Below, in pieces: positions 44,140 through 53,275 of a stretch of 64,000 nucleotides of DNA; position 1 is the stretch's first letter, and each line of letters starts with the position of its first letter. The stretch comes from an uncultured Ruminococcus sp. (GTDB lineage Bacteria > Bacillota > Clostridia > Oscillospirales > Ruminococcaceae). Under the pieces are notes generated by a model that saw only the letters and a list, made by a program, of their open reading frames with translations, was not told the DNA's origin and ran no database searches. The position numbers were made by a program, and so were the translations under genes. The stretch spans positions 28,969 through 92,968 of the forward strand of contig CAMKMD010000007.1 of the NCBI GenBank assembly GCA_946413815.1, read 5' to 3'.

Positions 44140-45339
44140 TCATCTGTTCTTTTCTCTCTCTATCCTGAACTGTACAGACCTCTTGAGGTATTCCAGGTAC
44201 TCCTCGTCCCTGCACATAGCCTTGCCCATATCATCAGACAGCTTTGCAACAGGTCTTCCGTTGACGTACTGGAGCTTGATAACGATATTCAGTGCCTTCT
44301 CCTCTGTATCATTGGAGCAGAAGGTACCGATGCCGAAGGATACCTTTGTCTTGTCGCAGAAATACTCATAGAGCTTCTGTGCACGGTCGAAATCAAGGCT
44401 GTCGCTGAAGAGCAGGAGCTTTGTCTTAGGATCAACGCCGTACTTCTTGTAGTGCGCTATGATCTTCTCTCCCCATTCGTAGGGATCTCCGCTGTCGTGG
44501 CGGACACCGGTATAGTTGTTGACCATTGAGCGGTTGAAATCGAGGAGGAAGAGGTCGGTAGTGATAGTATCCGTGAGAGCAGTACCGTTATCTCCGTCAT
44601 ACTCATCATACCAGTCCTTCATTGCATAGTGGTTCGTGTATGCGAGAGGTATGGAGTCGATGCCCTGATACATCTGCACGAACTCGTGAGCGTAGGTGCC
44701 GATAGGAGTTACGTTGTACTTCATTGCAAGATATACGTTTGAAGTGCCGACGCACTTGTCTGTCTCTGTGCAGAGACGTCTTACAACAACGTCCTCCCAC
44801 TCGCGGGAAAGTCTTCTGCGGCAGCCGAACTCGGCAAACTTGAAGGTGTATGTTCCGTCGTTGAGAGCCTTTATCTTGGCATCAAGACGCTCCTCAGCGG
44901 ACTTTCTCAGTTTCTCGTAGTCGTACTGCATACGGAAGTATACCTCGTTGACTATCTCAAGGAGGAATATCTCAAACTGCATTGCAGAGAAGAGAGGTCC
45001 GTCAACTACGATCTGCAGTTCACCGTTTTCATCCAGCTCAGCAGTGACATAATCGCGTATAGGTCTCCAGAGCCTGAGGAACTCCACATAGTCATCCTTG
45101 ATGAAGCGGATGGAACGAAGATAATCAAGCTCCTCCTTTTTGAAGGTAAGAGTGCAGAGATGGTCTATCTGCTCATTGATCTCCTGCACCATTTCCGGCG
45201 TGAATACAACGCCCTTGTTGCGGCACTTGAAATAGTACTGTCCGCAGAGGTCGGTATGCTTGTGGAATATGACCTGATCCATATTGAATTTGTAAAGATC
45301 GGTGTCAAGCAGTGAGATCACGATAGGTTCAAGTTTCAT
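44140..45339 (-). CDS. pncB: Nicotinate phosphoribosyltransferase
   Basis: A 399-residue enzyme that turns nicotinate and PRPP into nicotinate mononucleotide for NAD salvage. Motifs: the N-terminal SLLDTDLYKFNMDQVI, FGCRRRLSREWE, GTSNVYLAMKY, GTYAHEFVQM and the PRPP-site region VRHDSGDPYEWGEK. It follows pncA by 15 bases with an AGGAGG site, so they form one operon: nicotinamide to nicotinate to the mononucleotide. Confidence 0.95.
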   Translation of the reverse strand: MKLEPIVISLLDTDLYKFNMDQVIFHKHTDLCGQYYFKCRNKGVVFTPEMVQEINEQIDHLCTLTFKKEELDYLRSIRFIKDDYVEFLRLWRPIRDYVTAELDENGELQIVVDGPLFSAMQFEIFLLEIVNEVYFRMQYDYEKLRKSAEERLDAKIKALNDGTYTFKFAEFGCRRRLSREWEDVVVRRLCTETDKCVGTSNVYLAMKYNVTPIGTYAHEFVQMYQGIDSIPLAYTNHYAMKDWYDEYDGDNGTALTDTITTDLFLLDFNRSMVNNYTGVRHDSGDPYEWGEKIIAHYKKYGVDPKTKLLLFSDSLDFDRAQKLYEYFCDKTKVSFGIGTFCSNDTEEKALNIVIKLQYVNGRPVAKLSDDMGKAMCRDEEYLEYLKRSVQFRIEREKNR

Positions 45340-45354
45340 AATGATTCCTCCTGA

Positions 45355-45879
45355 TTATAATATGTCTATCTGGCAGCTTCTCATAGTTTCAATGGCTGCA
45401 TCGTGCTTATCCGGTGTAACACCGGCACAGCATTTCTCATCCACCGCAATAGCAGCCTCCGGGAAATTCGCCTTCAGAAGGAGCGCATTGCTGATAACGC
45501 ATATATCAGTACAGAGACCGATAAGCTCAATAGTGAAGTCCTCCCCGTCTGCGGCCTTCCTGATAAGCTCAGGCAGTTCAACAGAGCCGAAAGTCAGCTT
45601 CTCGACCGGCGTGAAGTCCTTATCTGCCAGTGCGGCGGCGATATCCCTGTCGAGCTGCCAGCCCTCAGTACCCTTTATACAGTGCGGAACAGGCAGCTTT
45701 CTGCCCTCAGCAGTCTCCATATAGTCCTCGAAGTGAGTATCAAAGGTGGCGAAGATCTCGCCCTCGAACTCCTCTATCTTCCTGACTGCCGCCGGAACGA
45801 TAGCCTGTGCTTCCTTTGTTCCCAGAGCGCCGTCAACGAAATCCTTCTGCATATCTACTACTATAAGAAATCTTTTCAT
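45355..45879 (-). CDS. pncA: Nicotinamidase / cysteine hydrolase of the isochorismatase family
   Basis: A 174-residue enzyme. The catalytic triad is visible: D9 (VVDMQKDF), K94 and Cys 127 in GLCTDICVISNA. Its position directly before pncB strongly suggests nicotinamidase rather than another isochorismatase-type hydrolase. A metal site would be expected near residues 47-51 (DTHFEDY). It has its own promoter 77 bases after the NrtR gene. Confidence 0.9.
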   Translation of the reverse strand: MKRFLIVVDMQKDFVDGALGTKEAQAIVPAAVRKIEEFEGEIFATFDTHFEDYMETAEGRKLPVPHCIKGTEGWQLDRDIAAALADKDFTPVEKLTFGSVELPELIRKAADGEDFTIELIGLCTDICVISNALLLKANFPEAAIAVDEKCCAGVTPDKHDAAIETMRSCQIDIL

Positions 45880-45891
45880 AACATCATCTCC

Positions 45892-45921
45892 ATTATATAC
45901 CCGTTATATGGTATCAGTCAA
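45892..45921 (-). promoter_or_regulatory. Promoter of pncA-pncB
   Basis: On the minus strand TTGACT, 18 bases, TATAAT. The spacer contains the dyad ATACC/GGTAT, a possible regulator site; it does not obviously match the NrtR-gene palindrome. Confidence 0.65.
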
Positions 45922-45956
45922 GTTTTTTCTCAAATGTGCAGCGGATATTTCCGCCA

Positions 45957-46772
45957 TTATTTCTTCCGTCTGAAGAGCTTTGCCGGTCTGTGCCGCTCAC
46001 CCTTTACGTATTCGCCGGTCTCCTCCACATAGTTTCTTATCATTCGCCTGAAATTCCCCGGCAGCACCGACACGTTCATTATGGTCTCCTGTACACGCTG
46101 CAACGAGGTAAGAGTGAACTCCTCCGGAAGGAAACCGAATATGGTGTCATAGTCCCCGGCAGCTCTCCTCAGGACTGTCATCGCCGCGGCTATGATGGAT
46201 GCATGGTCAAAGGCAAGCCCTCCGTTGTCGATTATGCGGAAATCCGTGCGCCCGTAGCTCGCCCTCTCCTCAGCAAGCACAGCTTTCAGCGAAACATCGC
46301 CGTATTCAAGAGTCAGGTGATACAAGCCTTCATCGTCTTTATCAAAGCTGACGCTGAACCACTGTGCATCCGAAGCATCGTCCATACCCACCTGCTTTAC
46401 TGATTCCTCTGTGATTATGGATACAAACGCATTAGAGATGACCCAGCCGCGGGGGTCACGCCCCGGCTTGCTGAATGCCGCCACAGGCACAAGTGCAGCC
46501 GGCATAACATTGGTCTCCTCCATAGTCTCCCTGAGAGCGCATTCCTCGATGGTCTCGCCGCTCTGAAGAAATCCCCCGGGGAGCGCCCACATCCCCTTGT
46601 ATGGATGCCCTCCCCTCTTGATAAGAAGCAGCCTGAGCTTGTTTTCCGGATCCCTGCGCCCCTCAGTCCTGTTCTCCGTGCTGACCATGAATGCCGCAAC
46701 ATCGGTAGTCAGCGAAGGACGTTCATAATCCTCAAGCCTGTAGTTGGCCAGGAACTCCTTTTCACTTTCCAT
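45957..46772 (-). CDS. nrtR: NrtR-type Nudix protein, probable regulator of NAD salvage
   Basis: A 271-residue protein. The Nudix domain (about 20-160) has an intact Nudix box: G67-x5-E73-x7-R81-E82-x2-E85-E86. The C-terminal 100 residues (GFLPEEFTLTSLQRVQETI, then NFRRMIRNYVEETGE and HRPAKLFRR) match the winged helix of NrtR regulators, which repress NAD genes and respond to ADP-ribose. It lies upstream of pncA-pncB, and its own promoter carries a 29-base palindrome. An intact Nudix box means it may also hydrolyse its ligand. Regulator identity is inferred from domain order and neighbours. Confidence 0.82.
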   Translation of the reverse strand: MESEKEFLANYRLEDYERPSLTTDVAAFMVSTENRTEGRRDPENKLRLLLIKRGGHPYKGMWALPGGFLQSGETIEECALRETMEETNVMPAALVPVAAFSKPGRDPRGWVISNAFVSIITEESVKQVGMDDASDAQWFSVSFDKDDEGLYHLTLEYGDVSLKAVLAEERASYGRTDFRIIDNGGLAFDHASIIAAAMTVLRRAAGDYDTIFGFLPEEFTLTSLQRVQETIMNVSVLPGNFRRMIRNYVEETGEYVKGERHRPAKLFRRKK

Positions 46773-46792
46773 TGAACCAGCCTCCTTTGTTT

Positions 46793-46832
46793 TTCTTAAT
46801 ATGATAATATCACATTAAGAATAATTTGTCAA
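46793..46832 (-). promoter_or_regulatory. nrtR promoter with overlapping palindromic operator
   Basis: TTCTTAAT (46793-46800) and ATTAAGAA (46814-46821) are the ends of a 29-base dyad with inner TGAT/ATCA arms and one asymmetric base pair per half. It overlaps the -10 box of a minus-strand promoter (TTGACA, 17 bases, TATTAT; 46804-46832). This is the usual geometry for repressor control. Confidence 0.7.
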
Positions 46833-46862
46833 GTACTTTCCGAAAATTTTTTCTGAATAATT

Positions 46863-46894
46863 AAAAAAAGACTGACCCGCTGCGGATCAGTCCT
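46863..46894 (-). terminator. Terminator of the RCC1-like gene
   Basis: GACTGA / TCAGTC stem, on the minus strand followed by seven T. Confidence 0.8.
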
Positions 46895-46903
46895 CTTTAT
46901 AGC

Positions 46904-48322
46904 TTATTCTGCGCTCTCTGTCTCTTCAGTCTCATCAGAGGCTGTTGTCTCAGTCGCCTCAGTGCTGTCAGCTGCCTCCTCTGTACTCTCTGCTGTTTCG
47001 TCAGAACTTGCAGGCTCAGTCTCCTCAGCGCTGTCAGTTACCTCCTCTGTGGCCGCCTCAGTTTCAGGCTCAGTCGATGTAACGGGCTCATCGGGAACGA
47101 TGATCTGTGTGGGTCTGCTCTTACTGCTTGTGGTACCATCACCGAGCTGATAGATCATATTTTCGCCCATAGTGAACACACTTCCGTCCTCGCTGAGAAC
47201 AACTGTATGATACATACCGGCCGATGCCCCTGCGATACCGTTCAGCAGGTGTAAAGGCTCAGTAACATTATCATCTGAACCGTTGCCGAGCTGATATTTT
47301 TCATTCCATCCCCAGACATACAGCTTGCCGTCCTCCGTGACAGCTGTCTGATGGTAACTGCATAAAGAGTAATCCTTGACATTATCCATGATCTTGTACG
47401 GCGTTGTCTGGAGCTCTTCCATATCCTTATGGAGATACCCATTGGGATTATAGCCCCATACGTACAGCTCTCCGTCCTTTGTAAGGGCGGCACTCTTCTG
47501 GTGTCCGAGGGAAACGCTCTGCACATTCTCCATTACCTTTACCGGACGTGGCTGATCCTCTCTGTCGCCGTTGCCGATCTGACCGCATAAATTATGTCCC
47601 CAGAGATAGAGGTCATCATTGTTATCTATCACAGCTGCGTGGTCATAACCGAGCGCAACATCCCTGACATCTTCCATTACCAGAGTCGGCTCATAAGCTC
47701 TCGGGAATGATTCTGTGTATATAAGTCTGAGCGCATAAAGACTATCGTCATCGTTATCGCCCCACATATAGAGCTTTCCGTCCTCTGTGACTGCAGCGCT
47801 GCGCTCACCGTCAAAGGAGATCCTGCTTACGTTGTCCATCACCTTTAAGGGTTCAAGCTGATTCTCCTTTGAGTGATTGCCGACCTGACTGTCATAATTG
47901 AAGCCCCACATATACAGCGAACCGTCCTCCATGATAGCGCCGCCGTGTGAATCCTCCTTTGAAAGGGCGAAATCCTTTACGTGCTCAAGTATCTTCTTAG
48001 GCTCCATAATATGTTCGCCTGTACCGTCTCCGCACTGTCCGTAACCGTTTGCTCCCCACATATAAAGGCTGCCGTTGTCTGTGAGCGCACCGGTAAAGGT
48101 GCTTCCCGCAACGACCTTGACTACATTTGCACCCTCATGCTCCGGCAGTTCCATGATAGTAGCCGGCTCTGTGGGAGGCTCCGTCCATTCAATAGCTTCC
48201 TCTGCTATAGTCTCTTCTTCTGTCTGACTTGCCGTTTCTGTGTCTGAGCTGCTGTCGGCAGCCCCGCAGGCGGTCAGTGAAAGCATTGCTGCTGCAGCAA
48301 TGAATGCGAAAAACCTTTTCAT
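46904..48322 (-). CDS. RCC1-repeat lipoprotein
   Basis: A 472-residue protein. The ATG at 48322 has a GGAGG site and starts a lipoprotein signal peptide ending in LTAC (Cys 19). A Glu/Thr-rich linker is followed by about seven RCC1-like repeats (GSLYMWG-N-x-x-x-Q-x-GN-x and similar, about 75-390), which form a beta propeller. The last 75 residues are a low-complexity tail of Thr, Glu and Ala. RCC1 propellers bind proteins; surface RCC1 lipoproteins are common in gut clostridia and have no assigned role. Confidence 0.88.
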   Translation of the reverse strand: MKRFFAFIAAAAMLSLTACGAADSSSDTETASQTEEETIAEEAIEWTEPPTEPATIMELPEHEGANVVKVVAGSTFTGALTDNGSLYMWGANGYGQCGDGTGEHIMEPKKILEHVKDFALSKEDSHGGAIMEDGSLYMWGFNYDSQVGNHSKENQLEPLKVMDNVSRISFDGERSAAVTEDGKLYMWGDNDDDSLYALRLIYTESFPRAYEPTLVMEDVRDVALGYDHAAVIDNNDDLYLWGHNLCGQIGNGDREDQPRPVKVMENVQSVSLGHQKSAALTKDGELYVWGYNPNGYLHKDMEELQTTPYKIMDNVKDYSLCSYHQTAVTEDGKLYVWGWNEKYQLGNGSDDNVTEPLHLLNGIAGASAGMYHTVVLSEDGSVFTMGENMIYQLGDGTTSSKSRPTQIIVPDEPVTSTEPETEAATEEVTDSAEETEPASSDETAESTEEAADSTEATETTASDETEETESAE

Positions 48323-48368
48323 AATACAATACCTCCATAAATTATTCCCGGAATTTCTTCCACTGAGT

Positions 48369-48397
48369 ATTGTATCATAATGGCATAAAATTGTCAA
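48369..48397 (-). promoter_or_regulatory. Sigma-A promoter of the RCC1-like gene
   Basis: On the minus strand TTGACA, 17 bases, TACAAT. Confidence 0.65.
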
Positions 48398-48455
48398 GTG
48401 TTTCATAATTATTCATTTCAGCCATCATGTTCCCTGTATCTTATCCTCTCCTGAT

Positions 48456-48525
48456 GCAACTTACCCCATCAGAAACGCAACTTACCGTTTTCTCGTTGAC
48501 ACTGGTAAAGAGAATATTATATAAT
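48456..48525 (+). promoter_or_regulatory. Promoter of the 48582 gene with 21-bp-spaced direct repeats
   Basis: GCAACTTACC occurs at 48456-48465 and again at 48477-48486, a period of two helical turns, ending nine bases before TTGACA (48496-48501). An 18-base spacer and TATAAT (48520-48525) follow. The reverse strand reads GGTAAGTTGC, close to half-sites of LytTR-type regulators, which bind paired direct repeats at about this spacing. Confidence 0.6.
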
Positions 48526-48581
48526 GAAGATACGAGGACTATTCACCCTATGACACTTTATTTTTTGACGGAGGAACTGAT

Positions 48582-50864
48582 ATGAAAAAAAGAATGCTTA
48601 TATTACTGATAACAGGTGCGATGCTCACTTCAGCAGCATCAGTGCTGCCCGTACAGGCGGCAGAGACAGACGATAAATACGATTCAATGATCGGACGCCT
48701 GCCCGAATGGACGCCAACAAGCTATGCGGAGGCTATCCAGTTCTACAACTCCCACGGCAAGACCTGGGTCGCAGATGACTACATCTGCGTCCTCAGGCCG
48801 ATACTCAGGGGCAAGACGGAGAACTACGCTGTAGCTACAGGCGGCACCATGAGAGACGTCAATACGCCTGACGGCATAGTCCCGAGGGTCTACGAAATGA
48901 AGATCCCGGGAGAGCCCGATTCCAATCACCCCGGTTCTATAGAAGCCTTTCATGAATGCTGCGACACTTACAACATATACCCCCACGACTACGACCTCTT
49001 GAAAGAATATGCCGAAAAGGTGGGGCCGTACGCCTTTGAGGTGGGTATGTACCACGTGATTGAGGGCTATGACCTTACTGTCACCCTGTCCGAAAAGAAG
49101 GATGACGAATGGGTGACCACCGATGAATTCACCTTTGAGAACAAGGACGGCACTACCGTTGAGACCGATATCTACAGCTGGCTGCCCGACTGTCTGGACG
49201 AGTTCCGGAACTTTGAAGTTAAACACCGCTGGGGGCCTTCTGTCCACGGCGCATATCTTGCCTACTGCTCAGAATACAACACAGCGAAGGGCGCTGATGT
49301 GGAACTGACGCAGGAGGGCGAAGGAAAGCTGGAGGAGTTCATGCAGGCACCCTGCCCCTATTTTGAGGGTATTGTTTCAGGTGATATTCCCAACTACATC
49401 GTAGTTTACAAGGGCGCAGCTGACGGCCCTGTCCATGGAATATGGCAGCCATGTCCCGGTGTGACTGAGGAACCAAACGAGATATTTCATATGATCTCAG
49501 CTGAAGAAGGCGACTATGAGATAAAGGACAACTGCACCGTCATTGAGGATCATAACCCCTACAGAGCCGGAAACACGATCTTCACTCTGACAGATGCTGA
49601 CACAGGTGAGCTTATCTCCATACCGAAAGATCAGAACTGCTATATCCAGAAAAACATCGGTGGCGGAGACAATTATACTGCCGAGATCTACGGTGTCAGT
49701 GAAAATCCCTGCACAGCAGACGATATCCGGGCATACGAGCCTAATCACAGCTACAGCTTTAACATAGAAACCCCGGAAGGCTGGTATGTACAGGCAGAGG
49801 GCGTCCCCTTATTCGAGAAGACCGGCGAGGATTCATACGAAGTCCGTGTTACCGTGCGTCTGAAGCTGAGAGCCAACGGTGATGCAAACGGCGACGGCAG
49901 CTTCGGTATCGCAGATGCGGTGGCACTCAGACAGTGGCTCCTGGGTTCAAAGGATGCAGAGCTGAACAACTGGCAGGCGGCAGACCTTAACCGAGACTGC
50001 GTCCTTGATGTATTCGACTTCTGCAGGATGCAGAAGAAGCTCGTCAATGAGGTCATGGTGGTAGAGCCGGAAAGAAGATACACAGCTCAGAACGGCTTTG
50101 AGATAATCGGCGATGACAGGTGCATCTATGCAGGCCCCGGTGAGGAATACAGAGTATTGGAAGCAGTTCCCGAGGGCGAAGGCCTCAACGAAGTCGGCGA
50201 AATTGAAGGCGTCCGCGACTGGGTATACGCCAAGCACGGCAGCACATACGGCTGGGTGAAGGTATTTACGGCAGACGGCCGCCTGAACGTAATGTTTGAA
50301 AGAGAAATGATAGACAAGCCCGTTATCTACCTCTATCCCGAGAAGGAGACAGACGTCCATGTGGAGCTTGAACTGACTGAGTCAAAGCTCTACACCACCT
50401 ACCCGAGATACAACGGCGGCTGGGACGTTACAGCCTCCCCGGACGGCTCGCTTCTCAACAAGGCAGACGGCACCCACCACAAATCACTTTTCTGGGACAG
50501 CTCCGACTGCACCACCAGCTTTGATTTCTCAAAGGGCTTCTGTATCGCAGGCGCCGACACTGAGTCCTTCCTCAGGGAAAAGCTCACCTATATGGGACTT
50601 ACCGAGAACGAGATGAACGAATTCATGGTGTACTGGCTCCCGAGAATGGAGCACAATGCGTATAACCTCATTGCCTTCCAGGGCGAGGCCTATACGGATT
50701 CTGCAAAACTGAACATCACACCTGCCCCTGACAGCCTCCTCCGCATCTTCATGACTTACATACCTCTTGACGAGGCTGCGGAGACAGAGCCGCAGCAGCT
50801 TGAGACCTTTGAAAGAAAGGGCTTCACAGTAGTTGAATGGGGCGGCAGCGAGATCAATATATGA
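48582..50864 (+). CDS. Secreted protein with internal dockerin and SH3-like segment
   Basis: A 760-residue protein with signal peptide (1-26, ending VQAAE) and a GGAGG site. Residues 27-425 are an unrecognised region. A dockerin-like pair of calcium loops lies at about 433-490 (GDANGDGSFGIADAV, then AADLNRDCVLDVFDF), less canonical than the two other dockerins here. An SH3-like segment follows (GPGEEYRVLEAVPEGEGLNEVGEI), then a C-terminal domain of about 190 residues that opens with KPVIYLYPEKETDV, a motif seen in several secreted clostridial proteins of unknown role. It is probably docked to the cell surface or scaffoldin. Monocistronic. Confidence 0.85.
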   Translation: MKKRMLILLITGAMLTSAASVLPVQAAETDDKYDSMIGRLPEWTPTSYAEAIQFYNSHGKTWVADDYICVLRPILRGKTENYAVATGGTMRDVNTPDGIVPRVYEMKIPGEPDSNHPGSIEAFHECCDTYNIYPHDYDLLKEYAEKVGPYAFEVGMYHVIEGYDLTVTLSEKKDDEWVTTDEFTFENKDGTTVETDIYSWLPDCLDEFRNFEVKHRWGPSVHGAYLAYCSEYNTAKGADVELTQEGEGKLEEFMQAPCPYFEGIVSGDIPNYIVVYKGAADGPVHGIWQPCPGVTEEPNEIFHMISAEEGDYEIKDNCTVIEDHNPYRAGNTIFTLTDADTGELISIPKDQNCYIQKNIGGGDNYTAEIYGVSENPCTADDIRAYEPNHSYSFNIETPEGWYVQAEGVPLFEKTGEDSYEVRVTVRLKLRANGDANGDGSFGIADAVALRQWLLGSKDAELNNWQAADLNRDCVLDVFDFCRMQKKLVNEVMVVEPERRYTAQNGFEIIGDDRCIYAGPGEEYRVLEAVPEGEGLNEVGEIEGVRDWVYAKHGSTYGWVKVFTADGRLNVMFEREMIDKPVIYLYPEKETDVHVELELTESKLYTTYPRYNGGWDVTASPDGSLLNKADGTHHKSLFWDSSDCTTSFDFSKGFCIAGADTESFLREKLTYMGLTENEMNEFMVYWLPRMEHNAYNLIAFQGEAYTDSAKLNITPAPDSLLRIFMTYIPLDEAAETEPQQLETFERKGFTVVEWGGSEINI

Positions 50865-50870
50865 AAAACA

Positions 50871-50907
50871 CGGCACTCTGCTTCAGCGCGGAGTGCCGTT
50901 ATTTTCT
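50871..50907 (+). terminator. Intrinsic terminator
   Basis: CGGCACTC (50871-50878) pairs with GAGTGCCG (50891-50898), followed by TTATTTTC. Confidence 0.8.
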
Positions 50908-50951
50908 TCATAATGAAAACCCATATCATCCTGTCAGCCTGACGTAAAAGA

Positions 50952-50982
50952 AGCCTCCCCCGGACTGCTTCCGGAGGAGGCT
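50952..50982 (-). terminator. Terminator of the anti-sigma/dockerin gene
   Basis: AGCCTCC / GGAGGCT stem with a CCGG/CCGG inner stem; on the minus strand followed by TTCTTTTA. Confidence 0.75.
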
Positions 50983-51010
50983 CTGTATTGAAGGTATTAT
51001 AAAGAACAGC

Positions 51011-53275
51011 TTATTCTATACCGGCATCGAGCTTCTGGATGGCGGTAACATCGCTTCCTGTAATGCCGGCGGTTCCGTCGATATCAGCATTTGCCCTGCC
51101 CCGATCAGAAAGCGGGTACTTGGAAGAATTGGAGATATACTGGAGAACTGAAACAGCGTCAGCGATATCGAGCTTTCCGTCGCAGTTAGCATCACCGATG
51201 CGCTCTGATACGGCGTTTTCGTCCTGAATGCTGATGCCCGCCGCTGTCACAACGGGAGAATCAACAGGAGGATTCTCCTTCGCAGTTCTGAGTTCACTGA
51301 TGTAGTTCTTCATGTATCTCTGGAATTCGGCAGCATCGTAAACCGGTATCTCCTCGGTCTCGGATATGCTGTCAACATAGACATAGATCATCATTTTGTA
51401 GAGATCAAGATCGGTACGCTCACCGGATGTACCGTTATTATTGAGGTCAAGCTCTTTATCGAAGAAATCCCATACACTACCGGGGAGTGCTGAATCCTCT
51501 CTGCCTATCCGGCTTATATTGTCGGATATGTAGAGCTCCGTTGCAAGGATATCCGTGAAGCTCAGTTTACCGTCACCGTTTGCATCGGCAGGCGTCAGCT
51601 TTCCGGCATTGACCTTGTTGCAGTACTCGTTCAGAAGCCTGCTGTACTCCTCATGATCAGTTATGGTCATCTTCTCGCTCAGAGGATAGTGTACATCGTA
51701 GTAATTCTTCACTTCTAAACCGAGCAATGCAGATCCGGAGCCCTCGAGGATACTGTCGTAGTAATCACAGTCGTAATACTTTTCATCAGGATCCGATGTC
51801 CTCTCTGCTACGTACTGGAATACTCCCCGCTCGGAATCCTCAAATCCCAGACCAGTAACCATGAGCTTATAGACTGCTTCGCACTTTTCCCACTGATCAT
51901 CGGGTATAGAAGTAACAAAATCGGGCGACCTTAGTTCGAGAAGTCCTTCAGGATCTGAATCATACGGGAGCATATCGTATATCCACTGATTACTCTTGTT
52001 GATGTGGTCACTGATCTGTTTCTGAGGAATGAAATACCAGTATGTGTTGACATCCTCAAAGGTAATGCTGCCGCTGCCGTCGATATCAAGATCTATGAAA
52101 CCGTTTTCCATAAAATCAGTTACCACTGCAGCGGAACCGCGCTCTTTAATGAATGATCTGATGTATCCCCTGAAGATATCCGAGAAATTATCCCTGATCT
52201 CTTCATAGCCTATAATTACCTGCTCTTCTGCCTTTGCAAACAGCTCTTCCAGTTCCTCCGGAGTATATGCGCCCTTGTCAAAATCCTCGGAATTCAGCTC
52301 TTTCTCAGCCTCCGGGTAAAGGCTTCCGTATATGGGGCTGCCCTTTCTGATCCAGGGCTTTTCAAAAGACTCGTATGCTTCAGTATAAAGATACTCTTTC
52401 CTGAACATACCCTTTTCAAGGAAGTATTTCAGCAGGAGACGGCTGTCATCGCTGCCTACAGATCCGCTGCCGTTGAAATCAGCATTGGCTGCTATATTGT
52501 CAGCCACAGCCTGATCGAGCTCAACACCGTAATCATAGGCGAACAGATCATAGGGATCCCTGATATCGAATACACCATCCATATTCACATCAGTATCAAG
52601 TGTGCCGTTGTCCATCTCTTCAAAGACAGCAAGATCTTCTGCAGTAACATCAGTTCTTGCCGGTGCAGTATCAGCAGCGCTTCCCGGCACGGCAGCTGCA
52701 TTCGATGCTATTGCAAGAGAAGCCATAAAGGTCGCAAGTTTTTTCATGTCAAAACTCCTTTCTGTATCATATACGATAGTAGTTACGGCAGGCACTGCTG
52801 CGTCCGCTGTCTGCGCAGGAGCGGTCACAGCTGCACTTGCCCCGGTGGTGACGGTATTCAGGACAGCCGCAGGTGTCTGCTGACTTTTACTGCCAGTCAC
52901 CGCTGCCGGCAGAGAGGTCACATGGGACTTTACGTCTGCCGCTGCGGAGGTAACAGTATCATGGGGGCTGCTGTCATTTTTGCCGGCAGCAGTAGTTTTC
53001 GCTGTATCCTTTGATGCGGAGGAGACTGTATCGGTGCTCTCTTCAGGGAGAACCTCTGTGGCTGCAGTGCTGTCAGGGAACACAGTACCGTTTCCGTTAT
53101 GAGGATCAAGAGGCGCCTTGTTGTTATGAGTTATGACAATGACCGCACCGGCTGCACAGGCAGAGAGTGCTGCTGCCGCACTTCTTTTAAGCAGCATCTT
53201 TCTTCGTCTGTCCTTTTCCAGTGCTTCATCACGCATTTTCAGCACGAGCTGAAGCATCTCATCATAATCCAACAT
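51011..53275 (-). CDS. Membrane anti-sigma-like protein fused in frame to a dockerin protein
   Basis: A 754-residue frame overlapping the sigma gene by 14 bases, with an AGGAGGGG site. Residues 1-28 are charged and cytosolic, 29-48 a membrane helix, 50-170 a Thr/Ser/Ala linker. Residue 177 begins a second signal-peptide-like stretch (MKKLATFMASLAIASNAAA). The rest holds several EF-hand/dockerin-like calcium loops (for example DVNMDGVFDIRD, DIDGSGSITFED, DANGDGKLSFTD) and ends in a canonical dockerin (GDANCDGKLDIADAV with NADIDGTAGITGSDV). Codon 177 has its own AAAGGAG site, so a separate secreted form starting at 52747 is likely. As a whole the frame looks like an anti-sigma factor tied to a cellulosome component. 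Confidence 0.82.
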   Translation of the reverse strand: MLDYDEMLQLVLKMRDEALEKDRRRKMLLKRSAAAALSACAAGAVIVITHNNKAPLDPHNGNGTVFPDSTAATEVLPEESTDTVSSASKDTAKTTAAGKNDSSPHDTVTSAAADVKSHVTSLPAAVTGSKSQQTPAAVLNTVTTGASAAVTAPAQTADAAVPAVTTIVYDTERSFDMKKLATFMASLAIASNAAAVPGSAADTAPARTDVTAEDLAVFEEMDNGTLDTDVNMDGVFDIRDPYDLFAYDYGVELDQAVADNIAANADFNGSGSVGSDDSRLLLKYFLEKGMFRKEYLYTEAYESFEKPWIRKGSPIYGSLYPEAEKELNSEDFDKGAYTPEELEELFAKAEEQVIIGYEEIRDNFSDIFRGYIRSFIKERGSAAVVTDFMENGFIDLDIDGSGSITFEDVNTYWYFIPQKQISDHINKSNQWIYDMLPYDSDPEGLLELRSPDFVTSIPDDQWEKCEAVYKLMVTGLGFEDSERGVFQYVAERTSDPDEKYYDCDYYDSILEGSGSALLGLEVKNYYDVHYPLSEKMTITDHEEYSRLLNEYCNKVNAGKLTPADANGDGKLSFTDILATELYISDNISRIGREDSALPGSVWDFFDKELDLNNNGTSGERTDLDLYKMMIYVYVDSISETEEIPVYDAAEFQRYMKNYISELRTAKENPPVDSPVVTAAGISIQDENAVSERIGDANCDGKLDIADAVSVLQYISNSSKYPLSDRGRANADIDGTAGITGSDVTAIQKLDAGIE
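52747..52765 (-). promoter_or_regulatory. Internal ribosome site and second start inside the 51011 frame
   Basis: On the minus strand AAAGGAG is followed, after seven bases, by an in-frame ATG at 52747 that opens a classical signal peptide. This would give a 578-residue secreted dockerin protein from the same frame. Confidence 0.7.
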
